Source of the DNA: Nemertoderma westbladi
Taxonomy: Eukaryota; Xenacoelomorpha; Nemertodermatida; Nemertodermatidae
Assembly: GCA_032718475.1 (NCBI GenBank)
Contig: JAUCBJ010008555.1
Coordinates: 1 to 64,000, forward strand
Direction: 5' to 3'
Length of the DNA stretch: 64,000 bases
Positions 12,501 to 20,872 of this stretch are shown here, one piece after another. How positions within the stretch are numbered: position 1 is the stretch's first letter; the number at the start of each line of letters is the position of its first letter. Made by a program: the position numbers and the translations under genes. The notes under the pieces were generated by a model, which saw only the letters and a program-made list of their open reading frames with translations, searched no databases and had not been told where the DNA came from.

Positions 12501-13287
12501 ACAACTCATCAAGCAGTCCAGAGAGAAAACATCGGAAAATAAGGTAAGTGAGAAACCCGCTTCTAGGAGAAGAGTAACACCGGTGTGTTACACTGACGAC
12601 GGCGAAAGCCAAGCTTCTCAAGAAGAGGACAGCGGGAAAGACACTGAGAGATCTTACTACGTTGATAAAACCTCAAAAGACGTAAGTAAATACAAGGCTC
12701 GAAACAACGATAGGAGAGAACAGGTTGCCAAGACCCCTCCTCAGTCTCCTAACAGAATGCACCGAAGAAAGCCCGAAGAAAGAACGAGAGTGCATCAAGT
12801 TACCCAAGGTAAAGTGAGTAACATAAAACCTAACTGTGCACTGTGCGACGGGACCCACCGTTTGAGTGCGTGTGCTGAATTTCTAAAGAAATCCCTTGTA
12901 GACAGACGTGCAGTCGTGTGGGATAAGCGGTTATGCTATAATTGCCTCAGACCAGGACACCAACGGCGAACCTGTTACTCCGACATAAAGTGTGCAAAGT
13001 GTGGCGCGAAACATCACATCTTGTTACACAGTGAGTTCGAACGAGACAAACAGAGTCAGGTAAGTGAGCCCGAACTACATGTCCAATTCAGTGATGTAAA
13101 TGACACTGATCAGGAGTCTGAGATGGAAGGATTCTATACTGACGAATTCTCCGACGCCAACGAATCCTGTTACCTAATCAATACCGCGGTGTATCGAGCA
13201 CTTACTTATGAAAAGGACCCGAAAATGAGTTCCCCCCAACTACCTTTGACAGACAACCATCTTGGAAAGCTCCAACTTCCAATGTAG
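9550..13287 (+). CDS. gag: BEL/Pao Gag (copy A)
   Basis: Capsid/nucleocapsid part of the polyprotein, 1245 aa. The ATG was chosen because copy B starts at the equivalent ATG with a similar N-terminus. An Ala/Glu-rich coiled-coil-like stretch encoded by imperfect GCAGAAGCA repeats lies at about residues 395-480. About residues 800-920 resemble the DUF1759 gag region, around VKFNGDEMKWLPFNEYYKDS. Three zinc knuckles begin at about residues 1096 (CX2CX3HX4C), 1129 (CX2CX4HX4C) and 1148 (CX2CX3HX4H), as is usual in Pao-type Gag. The frame ends at TAG 13285-13287, just before protease. Copy B reads through here in one frame and has one more base in the Lys-Asp region near 13217, so the stop in copy A looks like the result of a one-base loss. 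Confidence 0.9.
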   Translation: MSDTQQNLSDSLIDTTICDTDRSVERLRKEYSSPPTERKVIPPVVVSDPKLIQHHRSIISTRAQVKRNQEAAVQQQQHPSQETCSQRSDSSSSSDTVELTPERGLQMAATAYSDPLLTLPAAALTTILIAVEEHQADWARSKRATQDDYAGYAREELVSIVESQWNFPGPGLPLDLSEATWEDIHRMGVTKDTMDPAVWKRSAAGYVQGFFGSLERLEEQLFRQPQGPQEQEELLYQVRERTLRIRLILSAFEETSKRRQDTSLQVAVKTWFQRVGLKVQETAQWKSQLAERSTYEEPTDATLSQMESEETPAEKPPSRDAIDIYLSDYQRFLGDEELRRRLSGLSPNSEGTKLVLDAIDAEMLAANQAEFDEKLRLTRVQEEQVKKKQIEDRKAAAVTAAEAEAAKAAAEAEAAKVAAAAEAEAAKVASAAEAEAAKVAAAAEAEAAKAAAEAEAAKAAAAAEAERKAAVAKAELRASEETTQLELENLQETQDNINKQLTASHMQMMRRSTPKRQGYTSSEESETTDPEGGGNRSRLSRRRKTSYRHELPDLPPAVRRQLASTDLSSIEPTDQIIKVKKLPTIVDEPEIIRPVVPKVTPVLETPVLPELNSKFPLHSTTLPVPGRTVHENIPVLEAEREIKDLSPVVPRQPATMLVTPASAVEWVEEGRRGMNLLLGQMQETVHQLKGTVREGRADLQEVQQSIALERDKLVNIQNGIPIPPVKLCQPVRSEVLHAQGVEPTRIYTASEVETPIANPIKGDYRPVVNDIPYRPDNDPRNLYTDNSILNNTMAQESFTRQMARTEARQAVKVGEIVKFNGDEMKWLPFNEYYKDSIQNSVLSNGEKLRFLIKCLEGPPKLMALKFIGHPEGLRQVWDTLNIRYGNKDNIAKYLYAKLVAPRNFLSSGIIEFSDEIQEICRQLDWLGKSHEYQSSMVIGAVVSTLPKGGVCTRWDKKVLYMNEQQRRSPTMADLMSFLDGEVKLQLIKQSREKTSENKVSEKPASRRRVTPVCYTDDGESQASQEEDSGKDTERSYYVDKTSKDVSKYKARNNDRREQVAKTPPQSPNRMHRRKPEERTRVHQVTQGKVSNIKPNCALCDGTHRLSACAEFLKKSLVDRRAVVWDKRLCYNCLRPGHQRRTCYSDIKCAKCGAKHHILLHSEFERDKQSQVSEPELHVQFSDVNDTDQESEMEGFYTDEFSDANESCYLINTAVYRALTYEKDPKMSSPQLPLTDNHLGKLQLPM

Positions 13288-13307
13288 GAATCAGAGAATT
13301 TCCTGTA

Positions 13308-15812
13308 GTGCAGGTAAGAGTTCACGGTCCTAACAACAGTTACATAGTGAACGCCCTCCTTGACTCCGGCAGCACAGGAACATTCATCGATCAAGAACTA
13401 GCCGAAGATATCTTTGCTGGACAACCCAAATTCCGGACTAAATTGAATATGTCAGGAATTATGCAGGTTTGGAAATCTACCCTAACGGCAGATTACTATG
13501 TAGGTGTGTTGTCCACCCCCCAGGATAAGTTAGGAGCACAAGGTATAAGGTCGGTAAAAATGGTGGCTATAAAGAACTTCGCTACTACTCAAGCAGACCT
13601 TTATAATTGGGACGAGGATGAAAGCATCCAACATCTTAAGATACCTCGATTCCAGACAGATTATCCTGGAGTGCAAATACTCATCGGCCAAAACGCGCAT
13701 GAGGCGCTCGAGACATTGGAGAAACGGCCTGCTCAACCGCATCCACTGCAAACCTATGCGGTAAGAACTAGAGTAGGTTGGTACTTTACTGGCCCTTCCC
13801 GCAGGACTCTCGAAGAAAGAATGCCACAAGAACGAATATACCATGTAAACGATTGGGAAGTGGAGAGCAGTGAGGTGGACGAACTAACTGAGGAAACACC
13901 ATACTCCTCAGATAATGACGACATCTACCAACTCTTCGATGAAGAGAATACAATCGACCTACTTACAGAAAACAAAACTTGGAAAAATCAGGTGAACCTA
14001 TGTCAACGGATTCGCCCATCGGAACCCATCGCTTACAATGACGAACTAAACGATGAGATAGAGCGCTACAACGCTAGAACTCGGGACGAACTAGCCGTAC
14101 GATTCTTTACTCAAGAACTGGTAGAGCCCAATTCATATGATAAGGCCCTATCGATAGAAGAAGAAAGAGCCAAGCAAATCCAGGAAACAACTACACGTTT
14201 TTTAAAGGACCAAGGTAGATATGAAATCGGCCTACCATTTCGAAAACGAGAACCTAGATTTATAAATAACAGACCCTTGGCAGAGAAAAGAATCGCTCAA
14301 TTACATCGACGCCTTACGGCTAATGCTTCAGCTAAAGAAATGTACCAAACTCAGCTGAAGAAATTTATAACAAAGGGATACGCGGAGCGAGTACCGGAAG
14401 GAACACCAGTGACTGAGAGAACGTATTACTTAACACATCATTACGTTCCCAAACCCGGTAAACCCCACGAAGTACGAGTCGTATTCGATGGCTCCGCCCT
14501 ATATATGGGCCAATCCCTCAATTCCGAGTTGTTACCAGGACCCAACTTACTCCAATCTTTGTTGGGAATACTTTTAAGATTAAGACAATATTCCATCGCG
14601 TTCGCCTCCGATATAGAAGGAATGTTCTTACAAGTCAAGGCGCTGGATAGAGATAGAGACAGCCTGAGATTTCTATGGTGGCCTGAAGGAGACCTCAATC
14701 AGAAACCGGTAGAGTACTGGATGACCATCCAGGCTTTTGGAATCATATCAAGCCCTTCCAACGCCTGCTCCGTGGTGCAAACCACTGCGAATGACAACCG
14801 AGACTCCTTCTCAAAAGAGGTGATAGACAACATCAAGCGGAATATATACATGGACGACAATTTAAGGTCCCTTCCATCAGTAGAAGAAGCCATAGATGTC
14901 GCGAAAGGAACGGTAGAGTGTTTGAAAAGAGGTGGATTTCGACTGACGAAATTCACCAGCAACTCCCGTGAGTTTCTGGAAGCGATACCGGTAGAAGACC
15001 GAGGAACGAAAGACCTAGACTTAATAAAAGACGATCTTCCTGAAACCAAGACGCTTGGCTTGAAGTGGGACACTGAAAGAGACATCCTGTTTTTTCAGTT
15101 AAAACAGCGAGATAATCCAGTTCGGACCAAACGGATTTGTTTAAGTATCCTGAGCACTTATTTCGACCCATTGGGATTTATTAGCCCAGTTATATTGATT
15201 GCTCGGAGTTTAGTACAACAAATGTGGCTTGAAAACCACTCATGGGACGATCCGCTTAAGGGAGAACTGTTAAAGAAATGGATGAAATGGGAAGATTCTC
15301 TACCTGCCATCGAGAACTTTATAATTTCCCGTGCATATTTTGGCCATGTTCTTCCTACGTATTCCTATCAACTCCATGTGTTTGGAGACGCCAGCGACAT
15401 GGGAATAGGTATAGTAGCATATCTGGGAGTCGAAACTCTGGATGGAATCAAAGTCGCCTTGGTTACCTCTAAGGCATTGATTAACAACAAGTTAAAGGTT
15501 CCTCGAGCGGAGTTAAAGGCGGCTTTATACGCTACAGCCATCGGCCGGAACGTAACGGAACAAATTGACTATCCACTGGAGAAAACGGTTTATTGGACCG
15601 ACGCTTTACTCGTGTTGGAGTATCTAACCAATGAAGTCTGTCAGTTCAGCGTTTTTGTTACTAACAGAGTAGCTATTATTCTTAGTCGCACAAAGATAGA
15701 TCAATGGAGACATTGCCCTGGTACGATTAATCCAGTCGATATCGCCTCCCGGGGAGCAACTCCACAGGAACTGATAGATACTCCAGACTGGTTGGCTTCC
15801 CCGACTTCCTGA
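13308..15812 (+). CDS. pol: BEL/Pao protease-RT-RNase H part of Pol (copy A)
   Basis: 834-aa open frame in the -1 frame relative to gag. An aspartic protease of Peptidase_A17/DUF1758 type shows LLDSGSTGTFID at residues 17-28. Reverse transcriptase follows, with VRVVFDGSA in the palm and YMDD at 514-517. RNase H begins near residue 690 (FGDASDMG, first Asp at about 694). The activities would be polyprotein cleavage, cDNA synthesis and template removal in a virus-like particle. The listed start is simply the first possible start in the open frame. In nature this is expected as a Gag-Pol fusion. The frame ends after a two-base loss relative to copy B near 15797, just before the integrase part. 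Confidence 0.9.
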   Translation: MQVRVHGPNNSYIVNALLDSGSTGTFIDQELAEDIFAGQPKFRTKLNMSGIMQVWKSTLTADYYVGVLSTPQDKLGAQGIRSVKMVAIKNFATTQADLYNWDEDESIQHLKIPRFQTDYPGVQILIGQNAHEALETLEKRPAQPHPLQTYAVRTRVGWYFTGPSRRTLEERMPQERIYHVNDWEVESSEVDELTEETPYSSDNDDIYQLFDEENTIDLLTENKTWKNQVNLCQRIRPSEPIAYNDELNDEIERYNARTRDELAVRFFTQELVEPNSYDKALSIEEERAKQIQETTTRFLKDQGRYEIGLPFRKREPRFINNRPLAEKRIAQLHRRLTANASAKEMYQTQLKKFITKGYAERVPEGTPVTERTYYLTHHYVPKPGKPHEVRVVFDGSALYMGQSLNSELLPGPNLLQSLLGILLRLRQYSIAFASDIEGMFLQVKALDRDRDSLRFLWWPEGDLNQKPVEYWMTIQAFGIISSPSNACSVVQTTANDNRDSFSKEVIDNIKRNIYMDDNLRSLPSVEEAIDVAKGTVECLKRGGFRLTKFTSNSREFLEAIPVEDRGTKDLDLIKDDLPETKTLGLKWDTERDILFFQLKQRDNPVRTKRICLSILSTYFDPLGFISPVILIARSLVQQMWLENHSWDDPLKGELLKKWMKWEDSLPAIENFIISRAYFGHVLPTYSYQLHVFGDASDMGIGIVAYLGVETLDGIKVALVTSKALINNKLKVPRAELKAALYATAIGRNVTEQIDYPLEKTVYWTDALLVLEYLTNEVCQFSVFVTNRVAIILSRTKIDQWRHCPGTINPVDIASRGATPQELIDTPDWLASPTS

Positions 15813-17731
15813 GCAAGGAAGAGGATGAATGGCCTCCTCACCTTACTACGGCGGAGATTAGACAAGCCAAGGGAGCGGAGACAGTCAAACCTAAAACCCG
15901 GGCGAGTAAATCGAAGTTATTTAAACCGACTATCGATCTATCTGTATTACATACTTCCGGGAATGATGCTTCGGATCCACAATCCCTCAACACAAATAAG
16001 GCTGTTGTGGAAATTAGAGATAGAGACTGGATATCTGGAATACCAGACATCTCGCAAGGAATCTCACCCCTGCTGCAGAGAGCAATGCATCACTACAGTT
16101 CCTGGAATCGGCTCTGTAAAGCCGTCACGTATTTAAGGAGATGTTTTCATCATCACTACTCCAGGACGAAGACCATTAGTGATACCGCTCCATTGACATC
16201 TGCGCAAGTTCATGTAATTAAAAATTTACCCAAATATAAAACATCCGACCGGTTTCTAAAGGAGAAAATTAGTTACCAGGAGCATGAAGAAACCAATAAG
16301 CAGATACTGAGACTCCTGCAATGCTATGAGGATTCCGATAAGTATTTCCTGTTGTTGAGAAATCCGCAGATGCGCTTAAGGGATCGATTCTCTAGCACAA
16401 TGATAGATGGGTTAATACGTGTTGGAGGAAGGCTCACCAATGCGCCATTATCCTTTGACACTAAATTCCCCATACTCATTAGAAATCTTGAAGTACAAAT
16501 CAAGATGATTGTAGATGTTCACAGTAAACTTTATCATGCTGGTAGAGAACGAGTTCTTAGCGAAATTCGAACACGCTATTATTTTGATAAACCCCGTAGA
16601 GCTCTGAACCAAGTTCTTAGGAACTGCATACCCTGTAGGAAAGCATTCAGTAGGCCTTTAACACAGCGAGAGGCAGAATTACCTAGGGAACGAGTAAGCT
16701 TCTATGAACCACCTTTTACTAATACTGGTGTAGATTTATTTGGCCCTATTGAAGTATATCGTGCTAGGACTATAGTCAAGAGATGGTGTGTCATCTTCGT
16801 GTGCATGACTTGTAGAGCCATCCATCTCGATATGGTGAACGATCTATCTACCAACAGCTTTGTCTTAAGTCTACGACGACAGATCGCTCGCTTCGGGACG
16901 AGTAATACCATGAGATCGGATAAGGGAACGAACTTCATTGGTGCCAACAACGAAATACAGGCTTACGTGAAGGACTGGAACCAAAGACAGGTGGACGACC
17001 AGCTAAGGATAACAGCGTCTAGCTGGACCTTCAACGCCGCCGACGCCCCTTGGTGGGGAGGAAGTTGGGAGAGATTAATTCGAAGTGTCAAAACCGCATT
17101 TCACTTTATAGTGCCATGCCGCGCGTATCTCACCGACGAACTTTTGCGGACGTTAATGGAGGAAATAGCTGCCTATCTCAACGAAAGACCGCTTATGCCA
17201 GTCTCATCGAGTCCCGATTCCCTGGAAGCGCTAACACCTGCACACTTCCTACTGAAGAAACCTGTAGCCATGCTCCCACGATCGGAGATTGCCGACGGAG
17301 ACGAATACTGCCGTCGAACTTGGCAACTTATGCAGTTGCTATCCCGTTGTTTCGCTGACCATTTCGAGAAACATTATCTGCCCACGCTACAACTTCGAAC
17401 TAAGTGGTTTGCGCAGCAAGAAAACGTCAGCGCCGGAGATATGGTGCTTATTGTAGATCCAGACCTCCCACGTAAACGGTGGCAGACAGGTCGTATCATC
17501 GAGACCCACATCTCGGATGATGGTATAGTACGCTCAGTAGAACTCATTGTCATGCGGCGTAACTTCAAGAAGCCAGGCATAATCTTTGAGACGCAACAAC
17601 TCAATCGCCCAGTTGGTCGTTTATGTTTACTGGAAAGAGACAGAGAACTCTCTGGAAACTATGGAAGGCAAGACACTCTTCCCACGACCACCTCCCTAAT
17701 TCCTCAAACATCTAGGGACTCCCCAACATGA
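15797..17731 (+). CDS. pol: BEL/Pao integrase part of Pol (copy A)
   Basis: Open frame with its first ATG at 16007 (574 aa from there), continuing Pol after the frameshift near 15797. An HHCC-type zinc-binding region lies at about residues 172-209 (HSKLYHAG ... CIPC). The catalytic triad is D243 (GVDLFGP), D305 (SDKGTNF) and E355 (WWGGSWERLI), numbered from 16007. A C-terminal DUF5641-like segment (RWQTGRIIE) is typical of BEL/Pao. It would insert the cDNA and make the 5-bp target duplication seen here. All key residues are present. Only the reading frame joining it to RT is broken. Confidence 0.9.
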   Translation, partial: FPDFLSKEEDEWPPHLTTAEIRQAKGAETVKPKTRASKSKLFKPTIDLSVLHTSGNDASDPQSLNTNKAVVEIRDRDWISGIPDISQGISPLLQRAMHHYSSWNRLCKAVTYLRRCFHHHYSRTKTISDTAPLTSAQVHVIKNLPKYKTSDRFLKEKISYQEHEETNKQILRLLQCYEDSDKYFLLLRNPQMRLRDRFSSTMIDGLIRVGGRLTNAPLSFDTKFPILIRNLEVQIKMIVDVHSKLYHAGRERVLSEIRTRYYFDKPRRALNQVLRNCIPCRKAFSRPLTQREAELPRERVSFYEPPFTNTGVDLFGPIEVYRARTIVKRWCVIFVCMTCRAIHLDMVNDLSTNSFVLSLRRQIARFGTSNTMRSDKGTNFIGANNEIQAYVKDWNQRQVDDQLRITASSWTFNAADAPWWGGSWERLIRSVKTAFHFIVPCRAYLTDELLRTLMEEIAAYLNERPLMPVSSSPDSLEALTPAHFLLKKPVAMLPRSEIADGDEYCRRTWQLMQLLSRCFADHFEKHYLPTLQLRTKWFAQQENVSAGDMVLIVDPDLPRKRWQTGRIIETHISDDGIVRSVELIVMRRNFKKPGIIFETQQLNRPVGRLCLLERDRELSGNYGRQDTLPTTTSLIPQTSRDSPT

Positions 17732-19331
17732 TACGTCTGGAGTGGGTGTATGACTATATTATTTTATCTATTTTATTATATTTTTATATGCGAACTTTAT
17801 TATGTACTTTATTATAATCGTTTTTATTCAATTTTATTTAGTAGAATGTTATTTTAGTGATTATTTAGTAGATTAGTGCAATATATTAGTATTTATTACG
17901 TACGTAATTACTTATAATATATATTTAGTGCGACGGCGAGAAAATAATTATTTTTCTCTTTCCTTACTGTCCGTATCATATTATAAATACGTGACTACAG
18001 TAAGATGAAATGTCCGTACTTCTTAAAGTACAATAAAGCCACTACTATATTCAAGTATTATTGGTAGGCAGAGTATTAGGAATGCAAAATTCAGATCCTC
18101 GTGTCTCGGCTAAACCAAGCTCTGGGTGGACCTTGGAAACGACTTGCCTCTTCACACTGACATTGCTTCGTGCGATATTGCTCTTCTACCTTATATTAAA
18201 TAATACATATAGTAGCGTGATGTCCCTCTAACAGTAGCGTAAAACACAAATCAATCTGTTAAACCTTTTGACCATCTGTAATTCTAGTCGATTAAGATAT
18301 CGCGGCACCCACCGATATACTTGAAAGACAAATTCTAGAATCAGTGGTTAACGTCCCCAGACAAGTTCTGGAATAAATCGGTGCCCATCTTAAATATTAA
18401 TTTAATATTTAGTAAAATCTGTAAAATTCAGATCCTTTAAATTCTAGTCGATTAAGATATCGTAGCACTTACCGATACTCTTAAAAGACAAATTTCATAG
18501 AATTAAGGATCCTATGTCCCCAGACATGCTCTGGAATAAAAATTGTGTCAATTTTAACATCAAATAATAAAATTCATGGGAATAAATTTAAATTCATATT
18601 TAAATGAATTTCATAAATTGTCGTTTTGTGCAATTTATAACATTCCCAAAAATTCCATTAATTAATAGATCATGGGAGCGGAGATTCATCCTATTGAGTG
18701 TATTAGAGTGCGAGAATCTCCAACATATAGTCAATAGCCGATAAAATTAATAAAATCATGCATAAAGAGGATATTGACAATTAAAGAATTATTATTAAAT
18801 AGCATCCCAGATCTGTATGCATGAGAATTACCCTAATTCTACCGCTAGCATTCCATAATGTCACCATAGCAACACCCACGCTAGAATTAGAAGCAAGTTA
18901 AGAGAACAATAGAAAGCTTGTCCTATTACATAGCATAGAGAATACATAGCACACTGTTAGTATCCAAGGATACACAGTAATAACGTGACATTCTGGAAGG
19001 CACTGACTAACGGACAAATGGCCTGTATGTGTACAATTGGTGACAGTTGTGTGGAATTTGTGCGTTTATAGGTGAATGTTACTGCTAAAGTATGTTTACA
19101 GTAGCTAGTCGCAATTGTAAAAGTAGCCCAACTCTCCTATAGAAAGAACCTAAGTGGATCCAAGCCTTTGGGACGGACAGTGGAGTGACTTGTGCCGGTT
19201 ATCGTTGTCGTGCTGTTGCTACATGTTGGCGTAAACACCGCGACGACGGTACATCGGCGCTGAGAATCCCACTGTCCGGGGGCAAAGAGAAGTAGGCAGC
19301 GACGCCCGCTCGCCTATAATATAAACTTATT
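17732..19331 (+). promoter_or_regulatory. Conserved non-coding block with duplicated hairpin/AATAAA modules
   Basis: This is 1.6 kb between pol and the 3' ORFs, with its counterpart at 33340-34707 in copy B. A ~100-bp module is present twice (about 18280-18379 and 18439-18541). Each copy has ATTCTAGTCGATTAAGATATCG, a perfect stem CCAGA-N5-TCTGG (18357-18371, loop CAAGT; 18520-18534, loop CATGC) and an immediately following AATAAA (18372-18377, 18535-18540). Stems persist in copy B although loop bases differ. It may end the gag-pol RNA or give a second transcript for the 3' ORFs, which is inference. No coding frame is seen. Confidence 0.6.
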
Positions 19332-19718
19332 TTGATATTAATAAACTCAGATAGCAGATATGACGGAGTTGATAAAGATGATCTTGGTATTAGGGAGCGA
19401 TATACTCTACCTTTACAAGCATTTGTGGATAGCTTAATACGCGGTGAAGCCGATCCAACCATTATGGAGGACGATGGTCGTTATATCGAACCGCCGATGT
19501 CCCAAGAGCAACTTGCGCGTGAATTGGACTATCGAAAATTCACCACTCGCTATACGAATCGTAATGGTACGTATATGGACTTCCTAAATACCGGCCATCC
19601 TATCGATTTACATGACACGGACGATGTAGATATAGAGAGGGAAATGGTTCTATTTAAATATCATACCCAGCGGAGTCGTAATGATAAACCGAGAATGGAA
19701 CACGAGAATTCTATTTGA
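19332..19718 (+). CDS. Element 3' ORF 1, unknown function (copy A)
   Basis: 128-aa open frame, hydrophilic and acidic, containing ERYTLPLQAFVDSLIRGEAD and a repeat-free C-terminal half. Copy B has a close homologue (32941-33339) starting MTELIEDDLGI from an ATG. In copy A that ATG (about 19360) is out of frame because of a one-base loss, so the true start is damaged and the listed start is only the open-frame limit. Within the shared ~118 residues I count about ten substitutions, several conservative. There is no signal peptide, membrane segment or zinc motif, and I do not recognise a family. An upstream TTTTGATATTAATAAACTCAG might be a 3' splice site. Confidence 0.6.
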   Translation: MILINSDSRYDGVDKDDLGIRERYTLPLQAFVDSLIRGEADPTIMEDDGRYIEPPMSQEQLARELDYRKFTTRYTNRNGTYMDFLNTGHPIDLHDTDDVDIEREMVLFKYHTQRSRNDKPRMEHENSI

Positions 19719-20755
19719 AAACAACTCGAAAGATAGAACGTGGAAGAAAGCTTGAAAAGACAAATAGAAGAGAACACTGAAGAAGAGACATGGGTTAATG
19801 TCCAGGGTCCATGATGTGAATAGTTTTTCCCCGGGGCACGGGTGCTCGCGGGCGGTCTCCTTCGGGAGGCTGTAATTTCTCTTCCTTCATCGTTTTCCTG
19901 TAATTATTGTGATCAGTGTCACAATTAAAGAGCAAGAATGAATGATGATGTGACGGAAACATGTCCATTGTGGTATCTTATGGGTACTACCATATATCCT
20001 CCCTCCTCTTTACTCCCTTTATCCCTCTATACATCGCTATTGAAAATACAACATACTTCGTCCCACCTTCTCTTCCCAATGTGCTCGGAGCTTTGGGAGA
20101 CGATCGACCAATCATTGCCGTATCGTGGTATGGATCATACCGCCTCCTAATAAATCCCCCCACCCCTTACTGTTTATTTGTATGCTCATATTGGTGTCCG
20201 CACCTCTTGTCCATGTCACATTCCACATTCTGTTGATATTTATGATATCAACTTCCACCCTCTCGTTGTTGATTAGAAAGTCAACCACCAATAATTTCCT
20301 TAAGTCCGCAACCGTGATACAAACAAGGACTGAAAGGACACGAGGATAGTTTGTGAACAACTGGTACCATTATGTGTCATAAATCTGGTTGTTCACCTCC
20401 CTCAATGATTGGAGATATAAATCTTATGTAGAACAACTGAGACAAACATATCCTTGAACTGGTGTTTATCTCCTCGCACTAAGGATAAATTCATTTGGAG
20501 ATAGTCTTCGAACGATTGAATCCTCCAACTGAGAACTGAGATCGTATTTCTGAATATTTCTGAATACGACATAGGTCTTCCCCTGCTCTCTACCACTACC
20601 ATCAATGGAAGACATATTAGGCATACAACGGGAATATGGAGAACATTCCATACCCTTTCGTTGATACTCAGCTGATTGCTCCCTGGGCAGAAGGTTGAGG
20701 TTTCTTCCGCACCATGTATGCTAATACGTCTAGCAACATTACAAAGGTGCAATGA
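19719..20755. other. Ambiguous, probably decayed coding block unique to copy A
   Basis: Copy B lacks this block. The minus strand has two stop-free frames of 147 aa (20402-20845) and 82 aa (20112-20360). The plus strand shows protein-like pieces interrupted by stops, for example 19961-20236 (91 aa, with DDRPIIAVSWYGSYRLLINP) and the frame leading into the zinc-knuckle ORF, which holds TGA codons at about 20694 and 20753. A stable-looking hairpin CTCC-TTCG-GGAG lies at 19857-19868. Either the plus-strand ORF once extended upstream and decayed, leaving antisense shadow frames, or a genuine antisense gene exists. I favour the former at low confidence. Confidence 0.35.
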
Positions 20756-20872
20756 ACTTCCATCGGACATCTTGCCTTTCAGGAATACGGATGGAATTTC
20801 AAAGTCGGAAATCCCATTAACTATCAACAAGTATACGGAGACCATTATTCTCGATTATACTTTGATGGACCA

